DNA from: Pacificoceanicola sp049803835
GTDB lineage: Bacteria > Pseudomonadota > Alphaproteobacteria > Rhodobacterales > Rhodobacteraceae
Assembly (NCBI RefSeq): GCF_049803835.1
Contig: NZ_JBNAGK010000016.1
Coordinates: forward strand, 1 to 64,000
Reading direction: 5' to 3'
Length of the DNA stretch: 64,000 nucleotides
Of the stretch, positions 16,252 to 24,523 are shown in pieces. The translations under genes were made by a program, and so were the position numbers. The notes under the pieces were generated by a model. The model made no database searches and had not been told where the DNA came from. It saw only the letters and a list, made by a program, of their open reading frames with translations. How positions within the stretch are numbered: the first letter of the stretch is position 1; each line of letters opens with the position of its first letter.

Positions 16252-16698
16252 TCAGGCGATCCTGGTCAGCAACCGCAGCAAGGTCTCACGCTCCTTTTCG
16301 CGCAGGGGCGCGAGAGTCTCTGCCGTGACCTGCTTTGCCGCCTCGACGGCCTCGTTGATCAGCGCCACACCCTCCGGCGAGAGCGACACAAGGTGTCGCC
16401 GTCGGTCGTCCGGGTCGCGCCGGGTGGTCAGCAGTCCTCTGGCGGTCAGACGGTCGACCACGCCCTTTGTCGTGGCCCCGTCCATCGCCACGGACCGCCC
16501 CAGCCGGTTCTGCGACATCGGCCCTTCCTCCGCCAGCCGGTGCATCACCGAAAACTGCGTCGGCGTCAGGTTCCCAGGCACCGTGGACAGGAAGATCGTG
16601 GAATTGCGCTGATACGCCCGCCGCAGCAGGAACCCGATCTGGTCGTCGAGCAGATAGCCATGGTCGGCGCTGGTGCGGGGTTTCGGATCGTCGCTCAC
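16252..16698 (-). CDS. MarR-family transcriptional regulator
   Basis: This 148-residue winged-helix regulator has the MarR layout: an N-terminal dimerisation helix, the DNA-binding core LTPTQFSVMHRLAEEGPMSQ and NRLGRSVAMDGATTKGVVDRL, and the wing with the signature DPDDRRRHLVSLSPEG. It is the last gene of the leftward catabolic operon, 6 bp after the livF-type gene, so it probably answers to an aromatic or heterocyclic substrate or intermediate. Its operator is not obvious; the TTGTATAC-type sites at 26.1-26.4 kb look more like targets of a GntR-type protein. Confidence 0.9.
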   Translation of the reverse strand: MSDDPKPRTSADHGYLLDDQIGFLLRRAYQRNSTIFLSTVPGNLTPTQFSVMHRLAEEGPMSQNRLGRSVAMDGATTKGVVDRLTARGLLTTRRDPDDRRRHLVSLSPEGVALINEAVEAAKQVTAETLAPLREKERETLLRLLTRIA

Positions 16699-16704
16699 CG
16701 CCGG

Positions 16705-17406
16705 TCACACCGAGAGATAGGCATCGCGGATCTCCGGCTGAGCCTCAAGCTCGGCAAAACTGCCGTCGAACTTCTTTTCCCCGCTTTCGATGATGATGGC
16801 GCGGTCCGCCACGGCCCGGGCAAAATGCAGGTTCTGCTCGGAGATCATCACCGTCAGCCCCTCCGCCTTCAGCCGCAGGATGGTGTGCGCCATCTGTTCG
16901 ATGATGACAGGGGCGATGCCCTCGGAGGGCTCGTCCAGCAGCAGCAGCATCGGATTTCCCATGAGGGTCCGGGCGATGGTCAGCATCTGCTGTTCCCCGC
17001 CGGACATGTGTTTGCCCCGATTGGTGCGGCGCTCCCGCAGGTTGGGGAAGAGGTCGAAGAGTTGCTCCACGGTCCACTCGGGGGCGCCGGACCGCCGGGG
17101 TTGGCGGCCGACCTCAAGGTTCTCCAGAACGGTGAGATCGGAGAAGATGCGGCGATCCTCGGGCACATAGCCGATCCCGCATTTCGCCACGCGATAAGCC
17201 GGTTCGCCCACAAGCTCCCGGCCCTCGAAGGTCACGCGTCCGGCGCGGGGACGGACCAGTTGCATGACGGATTTCATCGTGGTGGATTTGCCCGCGCCAT
17301 TGCGGCCGAGAAGCGCCACCACCTCGCCGCGCTTCACCTCGAAGCTGAGGCCGCCGAGGATATGCGCCTTGCCGTAGTAGCTGTGGATGCCCTCAACGCT
17401 CAGCAT
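16705..17406 (-). CDS. Branched-chain-type ABC importer ATPase (LivF-like)
   Basis: This 233-residue ATPase energises the importer encoded just upstream. It shows Walker A GRNGAGKST near residue 36, the ABC signature SGGEQQM, Walker B LLLLDEPSEG, and the LivF-specific EQNLHFARAVADRA segment. The start at 17406 (MLSVEGIHSYYGKAHI) overlaps the livG-like gene by 14 bp, so an upstream extension of the frame is not needed. The importer family (HAAT) carries amino acids, amides, urea and aromatic acids. The catabolic neighbours suggest a heterocyclic or cyclic-amide substrate. Confidence 0.92.
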   Translation of the reverse strand: MLSVEGIHSYYGKAHILGGLSFEVKRGEVVALLGRNGAGKSTTMKSVMQLVRPRAGRVTFEGRELVGEPAYRVAKCGIGYVPEDRRIFSDLTVLENLEVGRQPRRSGAPEWTVEQLFDLFPNLRERRTNRGKHMSGGEQQMLTIARTLMGNPMLLLLDEPSEGIAPVIIEQMAHTILRLKAEGLTVMISEQNLHFARAVADRAIIIESGEKKFDGSFAELEAQPEIRDAYLSV

Positions 17407-18169
17407 GCGCCGCCTCCTTGAACAGGGTTCCGCCGCCGAGGTAGACCTCCTGCACCTGCGGATTGGCCCGCACCGCCTCCGCATCGCCATCGGCGATCAA
17501 TTCGCCCCGGTTCAGCACCATGATGTGATGGGCATGGGCAAAGACCACGTCCATGTCATGTTCGGTGAACAGCACCGAAACGCCCTGGCCCCGTACGATG
17601 TCCGCCACAAGCTGCATGAGTTCGATCCGTGCCGAGGGGGCCATGCCCGCGGTCGGCTCGTCCATCAGGAGCAGCGTCGGGCGGTGGGTCAGCGCGATGG
17701 CCAGTTCCAGCCGCTTGAGGTCGCCATAGGCGAGGATCGAACAGGGGCGGTCCGCCTGATCGGCCATGGACACCGTGCGCAGGAATTCGAACGCCTCGTC
17801 GCGGTAGAGCTTCCACGCCCGAGGCGCGAGGGCGTAAAGCCGATGATGGTGGCTCATCAGCGCCATCTGGACGTTTTCGATCACCGTCATGGACTGATAC
17901 GTTCCGGTGATCTGGAACGTCCGCCCCACCCCCTTGCGCCAGATCTCGCGGGGACGTTTCCCGGTGATGCGTTCGCCGTTCAGGAAGACGTCTCCGGCGG
18001 TCGGCTTCAGCTGGCCCATGAGCATGTTGAAACAGGTGGACTTGCCCGCGCCATTCGGGCCGATCAGGGCTTTCAACTCACCTTTCTGGACGGAAAAAGA
18101 CACGCCATTGACGGCCAGAAACCCGTCATAACTCTTCTTGAGGTTTTCGACGCGGAGGATCTCGGTCAT
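17393..18169 (-). CDS. Branched-chain-type ABC importer ATPase (LivG-like)
   Basis: This is the second importer ATPase, 258 residues from the start at 18169 (MTEILRVENLKKSYDGF). Walker A is GPNGAGKST near residue 41, and Walker B is LLLMDEPTAGMAP. The H-loop region reads VSVLFTEHDMDVVFAHA, and the C-terminal extension typical of LivG (VQEVYLGGG) is present. The usual Q-loop area is TGKRPREIWRKGVGRTFQ. It overlaps the permease stop by 4 bp and the LivF-like gene by 14 bp, consistent with one polycistron. Confidence 0.92.
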   Translation of the reverse strand: MTEILRVENLKKSYDGFLAVNGVSFSVQKGELKALIGPNGAGKSTCFNMLMGQLKPTAGDVFLNGERITGKRPREIWRKGVGRTFQITGTYQSMTVIENVQMALMSHHHRLYALAPRAWKLYRDEAFEFLRTVSMADQADRPCSILAYGDLKRLELAIALTHRPTLLLMDEPTAGMAPSARIELMQLVADIVRGQGVSVLFTEHDMDVVFAHAHHIMVLNRGELIADGDAEAVRANPQVQEVYLGGGTLFKEAAHAER

Positions 18170-20031
18170 CGGGCCACCTCCTCGTCGTCGCCACGATGGC
18201 GCAGCCGCTGCCAGGCGGAGCGGATCGAGCCGACGATGCCTTCGGGGGCGATGATGACCACGGCGATGATCACGAGGCCGAGCAGCAACCGCCAGTATTC
18301 CAGCCGCGTGAGCCAATGCTCCACCCCGGTCAGGAACCCGGCCCCGACCACACCGCCCGCCAGCGTCTTCACCCCGCCGAGGAAGACCACGATCAACGCG
18401 TCGAAGGAGGCGGAAATCTCCAACTCGGTGGGGAAGACGGAGCCTTTGGAGAAGACGAAAAGACCCCCCGCCAGTCCGGCCAGCACCCCGGCAAGGGCAA
18501 AGGCAGCGAACTGGATGCGCTTGACGTTGATGCCCATGGCTTCGGCCTGCCGCGGGCTGTCGCGCCCCGCCCGCAGCGCGTAGCCGAAGGGCGCGTGGAT
18601 GACGTGGCGCAGGAAAAGGATGCCGCCGATGCCGAGGATCAGGGTGAAGTAGTAATATGGCACTGTCCCGCTCAGCCAGGGCGACGGCCAGATGTTCACC
18701 AACCCGTCATCCCCCCGGGTCACGTCCCGCCATTGGAAGGCGAGCGACCAGACCAGTTGCGAGAAGGCCAGCGTCAGCATGGCGAAATAGACCCCGGTGA
18801 GGCGGATGCAGAACCAGCCGATGCCAAGCGCCAGAAGGCCGGCGGCCAGCGGCGCGAAAAGGAAGGCGATCTCCATCGGCGTGCCCGCGTGGAAAACCAG
18901 CAGGGCCGCCGCATAGGCCCCGCCACCGAAGAAGGCCGCATGGCCGAAGCTGACCAGCCCGCCGGAGCCCAGGATGAAATGCAGCGAGGCGGCGAAAAGG
19001 GCAAAGACCACCACGTCGATGAGCAGGATCAGCATGAACTGATCGACGAAGGCGGGCAGCACCGCGAGCAGCAGCAGAAGCGCGGCTATGACCATCTGCC
19101 CGGTGCGGCCATAGGGACGGATCGGTGTCTCCGGCGCCCCGACCTGTCCGTGCTCGCCCGCCACCTCCTCGCGGCCAAGGAGGCCGTAGGGGCGGATGAT
19201 CAGGACAATCGCCATGACCACGAACATCAGCACCAGCGTGGATTGCGGGATGTAGGTCACGCCGACCACGTTGAGCACCGAGATCAGGACAGCGGCGATA
19301 AACGCTCCGGGCAGGCTGCCCATACCGCCGATCACCACAACGACAAACACCGCGCCGATGATGTTGAAATCCATCAGCAGGTCCGCGCCACCCTTGGGCA
19401 GTTGCAGCGCCCCGCCCCATCCGGCGAGCGCACAGCCGAGGGCAAAGACCCCGGTGAACAGCCAGGCCTGATTGACGCCCAGAGCGCCAACCATCTCCCT
19501 GTCCTGCGTCGCGGCCCGAACGAGGACACCGACACGGGTGCGGGCGATCAGATACCAGAGCGCAAAGAGGATGAACGGCGTGATGGCGATGATCACGATG
19601 TCATATTTCGGCACCGGCTCGCCAAAGATGCGCCAGACGCCGCGCAGGCCGGGCGCCCTTGGCCCGAGCCGGTCCTCCGCGCCCCAGATCATCAGCGCGA
19701 GGTCCTGAATGACGAGGATCACGCCGAAGGTGGCGACCAGCTGGAACAGCTCCGGCGCACGGTAGATCGGGCGCAGGACGACGATTTCGACAATCGCCCC
19801 GATCACCCCGACCGCAAGCCCGGTCAGCACGATCGCTCCCCAGAAGCCGACCGCCCCGGGCAACACCTCCATCAGCGTCACGCCGATGAACGCCCCGAGC
19901 ATGTAGAAGGAGCCATGCGCGAAGTTCACGATGCGCGTCACGCCGAAGATCAGCGACAGGCCTGACGCGACGAGGAACAGCGAGGAGGCATTGGCGAGTC
20001 CCGTCAGGAACTGGGCGAAGAGGAAAGCCAT
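18166..20031 (-). CDS. Fused LivH-LivM-type ABC permease
   Basis: One 621-residue polypeptide contains both membrane subunits usually made separately. Residues about 1-290 are LivH-like (GLSLIFGVTRIVNFAHGSFYMLGAF at the N-terminus, then VVVVIGGMGSLPGA). Residues about 330-610 are LivM-like (SGGLVSFGHAAFFGGGAYAA, AGRDSPRQAEAMGI, KTLAGGVVGAG). A hydrophilic linker, EEVAGEHGQVGAPETPIRPY, joins them. The start at 20031 (MAFLFAQFLTGLANASS) avoids reading through the intergenic palindrome. Fusions of this kind are known in the family. The gene overlaps the LivG-like start by 4 bp and lies 120 bp after the binding-protein gene. Confidence 0.92.
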   Translation of the reverse strand: MAFLFAQFLTGLANASSLFLVASGLSLIFGVTRIVNFAHGSFYMLGAFIGVTLMEVLPGAVGFWGAIVLTGLAVGVIGAIVEIVVLRPIYRAPELFQLVATFGVILVIQDLALMIWGAEDRLGPRAPGLRGVWRIFGEPVPKYDIVIIAITPFILFALWYLIARTRVGVLVRAATQDREMVGALGVNQAWLFTGVFALGCALAGWGGALQLPKGGADLLMDFNIIGAVFVVVVIGGMGSLPGAFIAAVLISVLNVVGVTYIPQSTLVLMFVVMAIVLIIRPYGLLGREEVAGEHGQVGAPETPIRPYGRTGQMVIAALLLLLAVLPAFVDQFMLILLIDVVVFALFAASLHFILGSGGLVSFGHAAFFGGGAYAAALLVFHAGTPMEIAFLFAPLAAGLLALGIGWFCIRLTGVYFAMLTLAFSQLVWSLAFQWRDVTRGDDGLVNIWPSPWLSGTVPYYYFTLILGIGGILFLRHVIHAPFGYALRAGRDSPRQAEAMGINVKRIQFAAFALAGVLAGLAGGLFVFSKGSVFPTELEISASFDALIVVFLGGVKTLAGGVVGAGFLTGVEHWLTRLEYWRLLLGLVIIAVVIIAPEGIVGSIRSAWQRLRHRGDDEEVAR

Positions 20032-20066
20032 GGGTCTTGGAATGTCCGCTCTGGTCGTGAGAGGGG

Positions 20067-20132
20067 GAGGCCCCGGACCGGGTCCGGAGGCAGGCAGGCG
20101 CACCGCCCGCCCCGGGCCGGACCCGGGGCCTC
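20067..20132. repeat. GC-rich inverted repeat between binding-protein and permease genes
   Basis: GAGGCCCCGG (20067-20076) is perfectly inverted as CCGGGGCCTC (20123-20132), and further GC palindromes lie within (around CCGGACCGGGTCCGG). In the transcript this would form a strong hairpin behind the binding-protein gene. Such a structure typically gives more binding protein than permease, and it may be a local REP-type element. Confidence 0.6.
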
Positions 20133-20151
20133 ATCGCATGTCAGCGCCGGA

Positions 20152-21360
20152 TCACTCCGCCGGGCGCATCGCCTTGATTTCCTCGTCGGAGGGCAGGTAG
20201 CCGTCCGGCCCCTTGTAGGACCAGTCGACCATCACGCCCTTGCCGTCCTGCACCGCCAGCGTACCGACATAGGCGCCCATGGTGGACTGGTTGTCGACCT
20301 CGCGGAACATCAGGGCGCCGATCGGCGTATCCGGAACCTCCAGCCCCTCGAAGCCCGCGATGATCGAAGCGGTATCCGTCGCGCCGCCCTTTTCGATGGC
20401 CGCGGCGATGGATTTCGCGGTCAGGTAACCGACCAGCGAGCCGATCTTCGGCGTCTCACCCGTCGCGGCCTCGTAGGCATCGACAAAGGCCTTCTCCGGT
20501 GTGCCGTCTTCGAAGGCGTACCAAGGATAGCCGGTCACGAACCAGCCTTCCGGCGCCTCGTCTCCCAGCGGCTCAAGATACTCCGGCTCGCCAGTCAAGA
20601 GGCCATAGACCTGCCGCCCGTCGAACAGACCCCGGTCGCCGCCCTCGCGCACCAGCTTGGCAAGGTCGGTGCCGAAGGTGACGTTGTAGATGGCATCGGG
20701 CTTCGCCCGCTCCAGCGCCTGCACCTCGGCCCCGGCGTCGATCTTGAACAGCGCCGGCCATTGTTCGGCGACGAATTCCACCTCGGGCTTGAGCCGCGTC
20801 AGGTTGGCCTTGAACGCCGCAACGGCGTCCTGACCATAGGCGTAGTTCGGCGCGATGGTGGCGTATTTCACCGCGTCGGTCTTCGCTGCCTCCTCGGCCA
20901 GCATTGCCGCCTGAATCCAGGTCGAGGCGCGCAGGCGGAAGGTGTTCGGGTTACCCGAGGACCAGACGAGGCTGTCCGCCAGCGGTTCGGCCGCGAGGTA
21001 GACATAGTCCTTCTCGGCGGCAAAGGACGAGAGCGCGAGGCCGACGTTCGACAGGATCGAGCCGGTCAACATCACCGCGCCGTCACGAGTCATCAGCTCC
21101 TCGGCGATCTTCACCGCCTCCGCCGGGTCGCCCTGATCGTCGCGGAAGATGAACTCCAGCGGTTTTCCCAGCACGCCGCCCGCCGCGTTGATCTCCGCAA
21201 GGCCCAGCTCGATGCCCTTCTTGTAGGGCTCGGCAAATGCGGCCATGCGCTTGTAGTGGTTGATCTCGCCGATCTTGATGGTGTCCTGCGCCATCGCGCC
21301 CACCGGCGTGAGGGTCAGCGCCGCCGCCGCGGCCAGCATCGTCCGTCTCGTCAAAGTCAT
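20152..21360 (-). CDS. ABC importer periplasmic substrate-binding protein (LivJ/amide type)
   Basis: This 402-residue precursor starts MTLTRRTMLAAAAALTLTPV with a signal cleaved after AMAQ, and contains the type I periplasmic-binding fold (Peripla_BP_6). Recognisable parts are IKIGEINHYKRMAAFAEPYK, DDQGDPAEAVKIAEELM, PNYAYGQDAVAAF and the AIYNVTFGTDLAKL region. The start at 21360 follows a purine-rich AGGAGAG. It is upstream of the permease and ATPases in the same operon and downstream of the Rieske gene, so it should set the specificity of the pathway. The ligand cannot be read from sequence; an N-heterocyclic carboxylate or cyclic amide is my guess. Confidence 0.92.
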   Translation of the reverse strand: MTLTRRTMLAAAAALTLTPVGAMAQDTIKIGEINHYKRMAAFAEPYKKGIELGLAEINAAGGVLGKPLEFIFRDDQGDPAEAVKIAEELMTRDGAVMLTGSILSNVGLALSSFAAEKDYVYLAAEPLADSLVWSSGNPNTFRLRASTWIQAAMLAEEAAKTDAVKYATIAPNYAYGQDAVAAFKANLTRLKPEVEFVAEQWPALFKIDAGAEVQALERAKPDAIYNVTFGTDLAKLVREGGDRGLFDGRQVYGLLTGEPEYLEPLGDEAPEGWFVTGYPWYAFEDGTPEKAFVDAYEAATGETPKIGSLVGYLTAKSIAAAIEKGGATDTASIIAGFEGLEVPDTPIGALMFREVDNQSTMGAYVGTLAVQDGKGVMVDWSYKGPDGYLPSDEEIKAMRPAE

Positions 21361-21400
21361 ATCTGTCTCTCCTGTTGGGGGTTGTCCGGTCTGGCGCCGG

Positions 21401-22477
21401 TTAATCGTGGTACACAAAGGCGGGCGAGGGATCGCTTGCCAGGTCTTCCGTCCTCTCAAGTTCGATAAGGTCGTTGATCCGCTTGCGATACACAAGCGGT
21501 CCCTTGTCGATGGCAATCCGGATCGGACGCCGCTTTTGCGGGCGGTTTTCTTCCTCCTGCACCGCTTCGAGGATGTCCTGATCCTCGGCGAAGGCCGCCC
21601 GGAAGGCCGCATCCATCCGCGCTTCAATTTCCGGATCGTCTAGCGCGGTGTTGCGGATATGCGCCCAGCGGTCGATGGTGTAGGTCTCCGTCACCGGTGT
21701 CATGAAGTGCAGCGCAAAAATGCGCACGCCCTGGTCGCGGTCCTCCTCGGCGCACTGTTTCTCCACCTCGATGGAGCCGAAGTCGATCACCGCCGTGCAG
21801 GGGGTGTAGAGGTAGTAATAATGCCAGCGGTCGACATTGCCGGTGAAGCAATCGAGCGCCTTGAAAAACCCCACAGGTTCCGCGTTCCGGATCCAGCGCC
21901 AGGCGACGATGGCCTCGCCCTCGGTCTTCACATGCACCGGCACGTTCTCGGATGCGGCGCTGCCGAGGGTCGTGGGATGCACGAAACTGATGTGCGCCGG
22001 ATCGACGAGGTTTTCGGCCACGTTCAGGTAATTGGACTTCAGGTGCAGCGCGTCGCCCAGATGCACGGCCCATTTGGGATCGGTGAATTCCGGCATGTCG
22101 AAGATCTTGGCCGGGTCGGCCTTCGCCGGATCGCCCATCCAGATCCAGACGATGCCGTGGCGCTCCTCGGTCCGGTAGCTCTCGACATAGGCCGATTTCG
22201 GCAGGTTGGTCTGTCCCGGAACCCGGGTGCACTGGCCGGTGGTGCCGTCGAAGGTCAGCCCGTGATAGCCGCATTGCACGGTGTCGCCGATGCGTTTGCC
22301 CTTGGACAGCGGCAATAGCCGATGTGGGCAGCGGTCTTCCAGCGCGGCGATGCCACCGTCCGACTTGCGGAACATCACGATGTTCTCGTTCAGGATGGTG
22401 AAGCGCCGGAGTGTATCGTCGATCTCCCGCGACCACGCTGCAACGTACCAGGCGTTTCTCACGAAAATCGTCATCAA
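21401..22477 (-). CDS. Rieske-type ring-hydroxylating oxygenase alpha subunit (VanA-like)
   Basis: This 358-residue oxygenase is of the single-component terminal type found in vanillate and other O-demethylases. The Rieske centre is CPHRLLPLSKG (Cys, His) with CGYHGLTF about 20 residues later. The catalytic mononuclear-iron region is AENLVDPAHISFVHPTTLG, giving two His ligands after the bridging Asp. The C-terminal half is the usual SRPBCC fold. No dedicated reductase gene is beside it, so electrons come from elsewhere. A second Met codon (22474) may be the true start. It lies between the DUF1185 genes and the transporter, implying attack on the imported compound. Confidence 0.92.
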   Translation of the reverse strand: MMTIFVRNAWYVAAWSREIDDTLRRFTILNENIVMFRKSDGGIAALEDRCPHRLLPLSKGKRIGDTVQCGYHGLTFDGTTGQCTRVPGQTNLPKSAYVESYRTEERHGIVWIWMGDPAKADPAKIFDMPEFTDPKWAVHLGDALHLKSNYLNVAENLVDPAHISFVHPTTLGSAASENVPVHVKTEGEAIVAWRWIRNAEPVGFFKALDCFTGNVDRWHYYYLYTPCTAVIDFGSIEVEKQCAEEDRDQGVRIFALHFMTPVTETYTIDRWAHIRNTALDDPEIEARMDAAFRAAFAEDQDILEAVQEEENRPQKRRPIRIAIDKGPLVYRKRINDLIELERTEDLASDPSPAFVYHD

Positions 22478-22489
22478 ACGTGCTCCTTT

Positions 22490-23068
22490 TCAGCGCAACC
22501 CGTCCGCGCCGGTGATGTCCTTGTGCAGAAGGCCGCCAACCCTCGGGTTCGGCCGTCCATCCAGTTGCAGCGCCACCGCCACGACGATTTCGTTCGCGCG
22601 AGGCGCATCGGGAATGCGCAGGCGCATGCCGTCGAAATGGCTGCGCACATAGGCGGCGGCCTTGTGGCCGAGCGGCACGTCGATCACGTCGCCGGGTGCG
22701 CCCATCGCCTTGGACGAGGGCACCAGCGCCTTGCCGCCGCCCAGAACGTCCCGCAGGGGGGCGCCCAGTTTCGGATGCAGCAGCGCCGCCCCGTGTTCCA
22801 GTTCCCCCGCCTCACCGACCAGTGCGGCTTTGCCATAGCCTTGCACGTCCGGAGCCGCGCAGCCAAGCACCCTCAAGGCTTCCCCGCCGAGTATCTGCCC
22901 CAGTGCGGCCCCGATTTCGATCAGCTCCGACAGGTCCGCCACGTACCGCCCCGCAAAGGGGTTTTCGATCACCGCCGCAGCCAGCGCCCGCCGCGAGGGC
23001 GGCGCAATCTCCTGCCCCATCTCGCTTCGGACCTCTTCGGTCAGGGTGATGATCTTGCGCAGCTTCAC
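22490..23068 (-). CDS. DUF1185 (amino acid synthesis family) protein, copy 2
   Basis: This 192-residue protein belongs to the DUF1185/AA_synth family, whose biochemical role is unknown. It shares with its neighbour the order IxTxTE, a NPFAGRYV strand, GYGKAALVGEAGELEHGAAL, the SSKAMGAPGDVIDVPLGH segment and the C-terminal VRSHFDGMRLRIPDAPRANE. The two are clearly tandem paralogs but well diverged. The start at 23068 overlaps the preceding gene by 4 bp. Since both copies were kept side by side, a heteromer or two successive similar reactions is plausible. Confidence 0.88.
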   Translation of the reverse strand: MKLRKIITLTEEVRSEMGQEIAPPSRRALAAAVIENPFAGRYVADLSELIEIGAALGQILGGEALRVLGCAAPDVQGYGKAALVGEAGELEHGAALLHPKLGAPLRDVLGGGKALVPSSKAMGAPGDVIDVPLGHKAAAYVRSHFDGMRLRIPDAPRANEIVVAVALQLDGRPNPRVGGLLHKDITGADGLR

Positions 23069-23649
23069 CGCAGGCCGTCCTCACCCTTGACGTCCTTCGC
23101 CGCCAGCCCGCCAACCCGGGCATGCACGCGCGGACCCGTGGTCATCGCCAGCACCAGCACGATCTCATCCGCCTTCGGCGCATCGGACAGGCCGACCTCA
23201 ATCGCGTCGAAATGCGAGCGCACGTAGGAGGCGTTGGTATGGGTGATCGGAACATCGAGCCGCGTCCCCGGGCCTCCGACCTTTTTCGTCGATGGCACGA
23301 TGGCCATGGACTCCGCGATCTTGTCGCGCATGGCATAGCCGCCCGGCACATGCCAGAGCGCCCCGTGCTCCAGCTCGCCATTGGCACCGACGATCGCGCC
23401 CTTTCCGTAGCCTTCGATCACACCGGCATCCCCGCCCAAAGCGTCGATCAGCTCCTGTGCCATCTGCTTGCCCAGCGGATCAAGGTCGTCCATGAACCCG
23501 GCGATATCCTCCACATAACGTCCGGCGAAAGGGTTGGCGATCACCGCCATGATGGCCCCCCGGCGCTGCGGGGTCTGCGCCACCGGCCCGCCCTCGTGCC
23601 AGATGGTTTCGGTGAGGATCGCGGTCTTGCGGATCTTCGGTTCAGGCAT
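23065..23649 (-). CDS. DUF1185 (amino acid synthesis family) protein, copy 1
   Basis: This 194-residue DUF1185 member lies directly upstream of its paralog. Conserved blocks are IANPFAGRYVEDI, GKGAIVGANGELEHGAL, STKKVGGPGTRLDVPITHTN and VRSHFDAIEVGLSDAP. It overlaps the UPF0280 gene by 8 bp and the second copy by 4 bp, so all are translated from one message. The family name implies a link to amino acid synthesis, but I know of no demonstrated reaction. The context here, between ring-modifying enzymes, argues for a role in heterocycle breakdown. Confidence 0.88.
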   Translation of the reverse strand: MPEPKIRKTAILTETIWHEGGPVAQTPQRRGAIMAVIANPFAGRYVEDIAGFMDDLDPLGKQMAQELIDALGGDAGVIEGYGKGAIVGANGELEHGALWHVPGGYAMRDKIAESMAIVPSTKKVGGPGTRLDVPITHTNASYVRSHFDAIEVGLSDAPKADEIVLVLAMTTGPRVHARVGGLAAKDVKGEDGLR

Positions 23650-24523
23650 GGTTCAACTCCCTCTGCGTCCCGGCGGACCCCTCATCCGCCACGGACTGTC
23701 CGCCCACCATCCGGCGCGCGCCCTGACAGCTCAGGTACGCGGCCCGGATCAGGCCTTTCTCGACGTAGTCTTGCGCCACGACCTGCCCCCGGGACAAGGC
23801 CTCTGCGACCTTCGCCGGCGGCAGCCGCGCTACATTGGTCGTCACGAGCCGGGTGCCGAGGTCGCTGTCGGGCGACAGGTGATGCGCCGGAACGCGGGTC
23901 ACACCGGGATGTCCCGGCAGGTCCACCGCGTTGGCGATCAGCGTCGCGGCAGCATCGGCCAGCGCCGCTGTCTCCGCCAGCACCGTCACCGCGTCGGCAA
24001 TCCCGAGCGAGTGCGAGCGCCCGCGCCAGCCGGAGGTGGCCACGCCGCCGATGCTATCGCCCGGACCAATCGCGGCCCTTGCGCCGAGGGTGCCGGTCAC
24101 CGGATCGTCACAGACTGCCACCCGCAGCACCGGCCCCGAGGTCCAGAGCGCGATGTCGCCGCCATTGTTCACATGCAGGCTGGTCAAGCCATGCCCCGGC
24201 ACCAGAATGGCGCGCAGCACATGATCTGCCACCGCCCCCGCCACCGCCGCCATCGGCGTGACAAAGACCGGGCCAAAGCGGCCGACAACCGCCACCATCT
24301 GCCGGGCAATCAGGCCGTCCGGCTCCGGCCCCTCCGCGCTGCGCAGGCGGGGCAATTCGGCGGCCAATGTGCTCAACACCGGGCCAAACGCCGTCTCGGC
24401 CCGCCGATAGGCCGCTTCGATCCTGTCGCCCTCTGCGCTGACGATCAGGTCGATCGGCCCGTGGGTGAGGCGCAAGCGGCCATCCGGCATCACATGCGCG
24501 ACGGGGCGCTCGACCCGGCTCAT
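23642..24523 (-). CDS. UPF0280 family protein (ApbE-like fold)
   Basis: The 293-residue protein starts MSRVERPVAHVMPDGRLRLTH at 24523, overlapping the Hnr-like gene by 4 bp; the longer open frame upstream is a shadow of that gene. UPF0280 proteins resemble the flavin transferase ApbE. Conserved parts seen are QMVAVVGRFGPVFVTPMAAV, VNNGGDIAL and a GVATSGWRGRSHSLG stretch like the ApbE T-S-G motif. I infer a flavin-related role in maturing the neighbouring reductase. That is a hypothesis; the family has no established function that I can name. Confidence 0.88.
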   Translation of the reverse strand: MSRVERPVAHVMPDGRLRLTHGPIDLIVSAEGDRIEAAYRRAETAFGPVLSTLAAELPRLRSAEGPEPDGLIARQMVAVVGRFGPVFVTPMAAVAGAVADHVLRAILVPGHGLTSLHVNNGGDIALWTSGPVLRVAVCDDPVTGTLGARAAIGPGDSIGGVATSGWRGRSHSLGIADAVTVLAETAALADAAATLIANAVDLPGHPGVTRVPAHHLSPDSDLGTRLVTTNVARLPPAKVAEALSRGQVVAQDYVEKGLIRAAYLSCQGARRMVGGQSVADEGSAGTQRELNHA

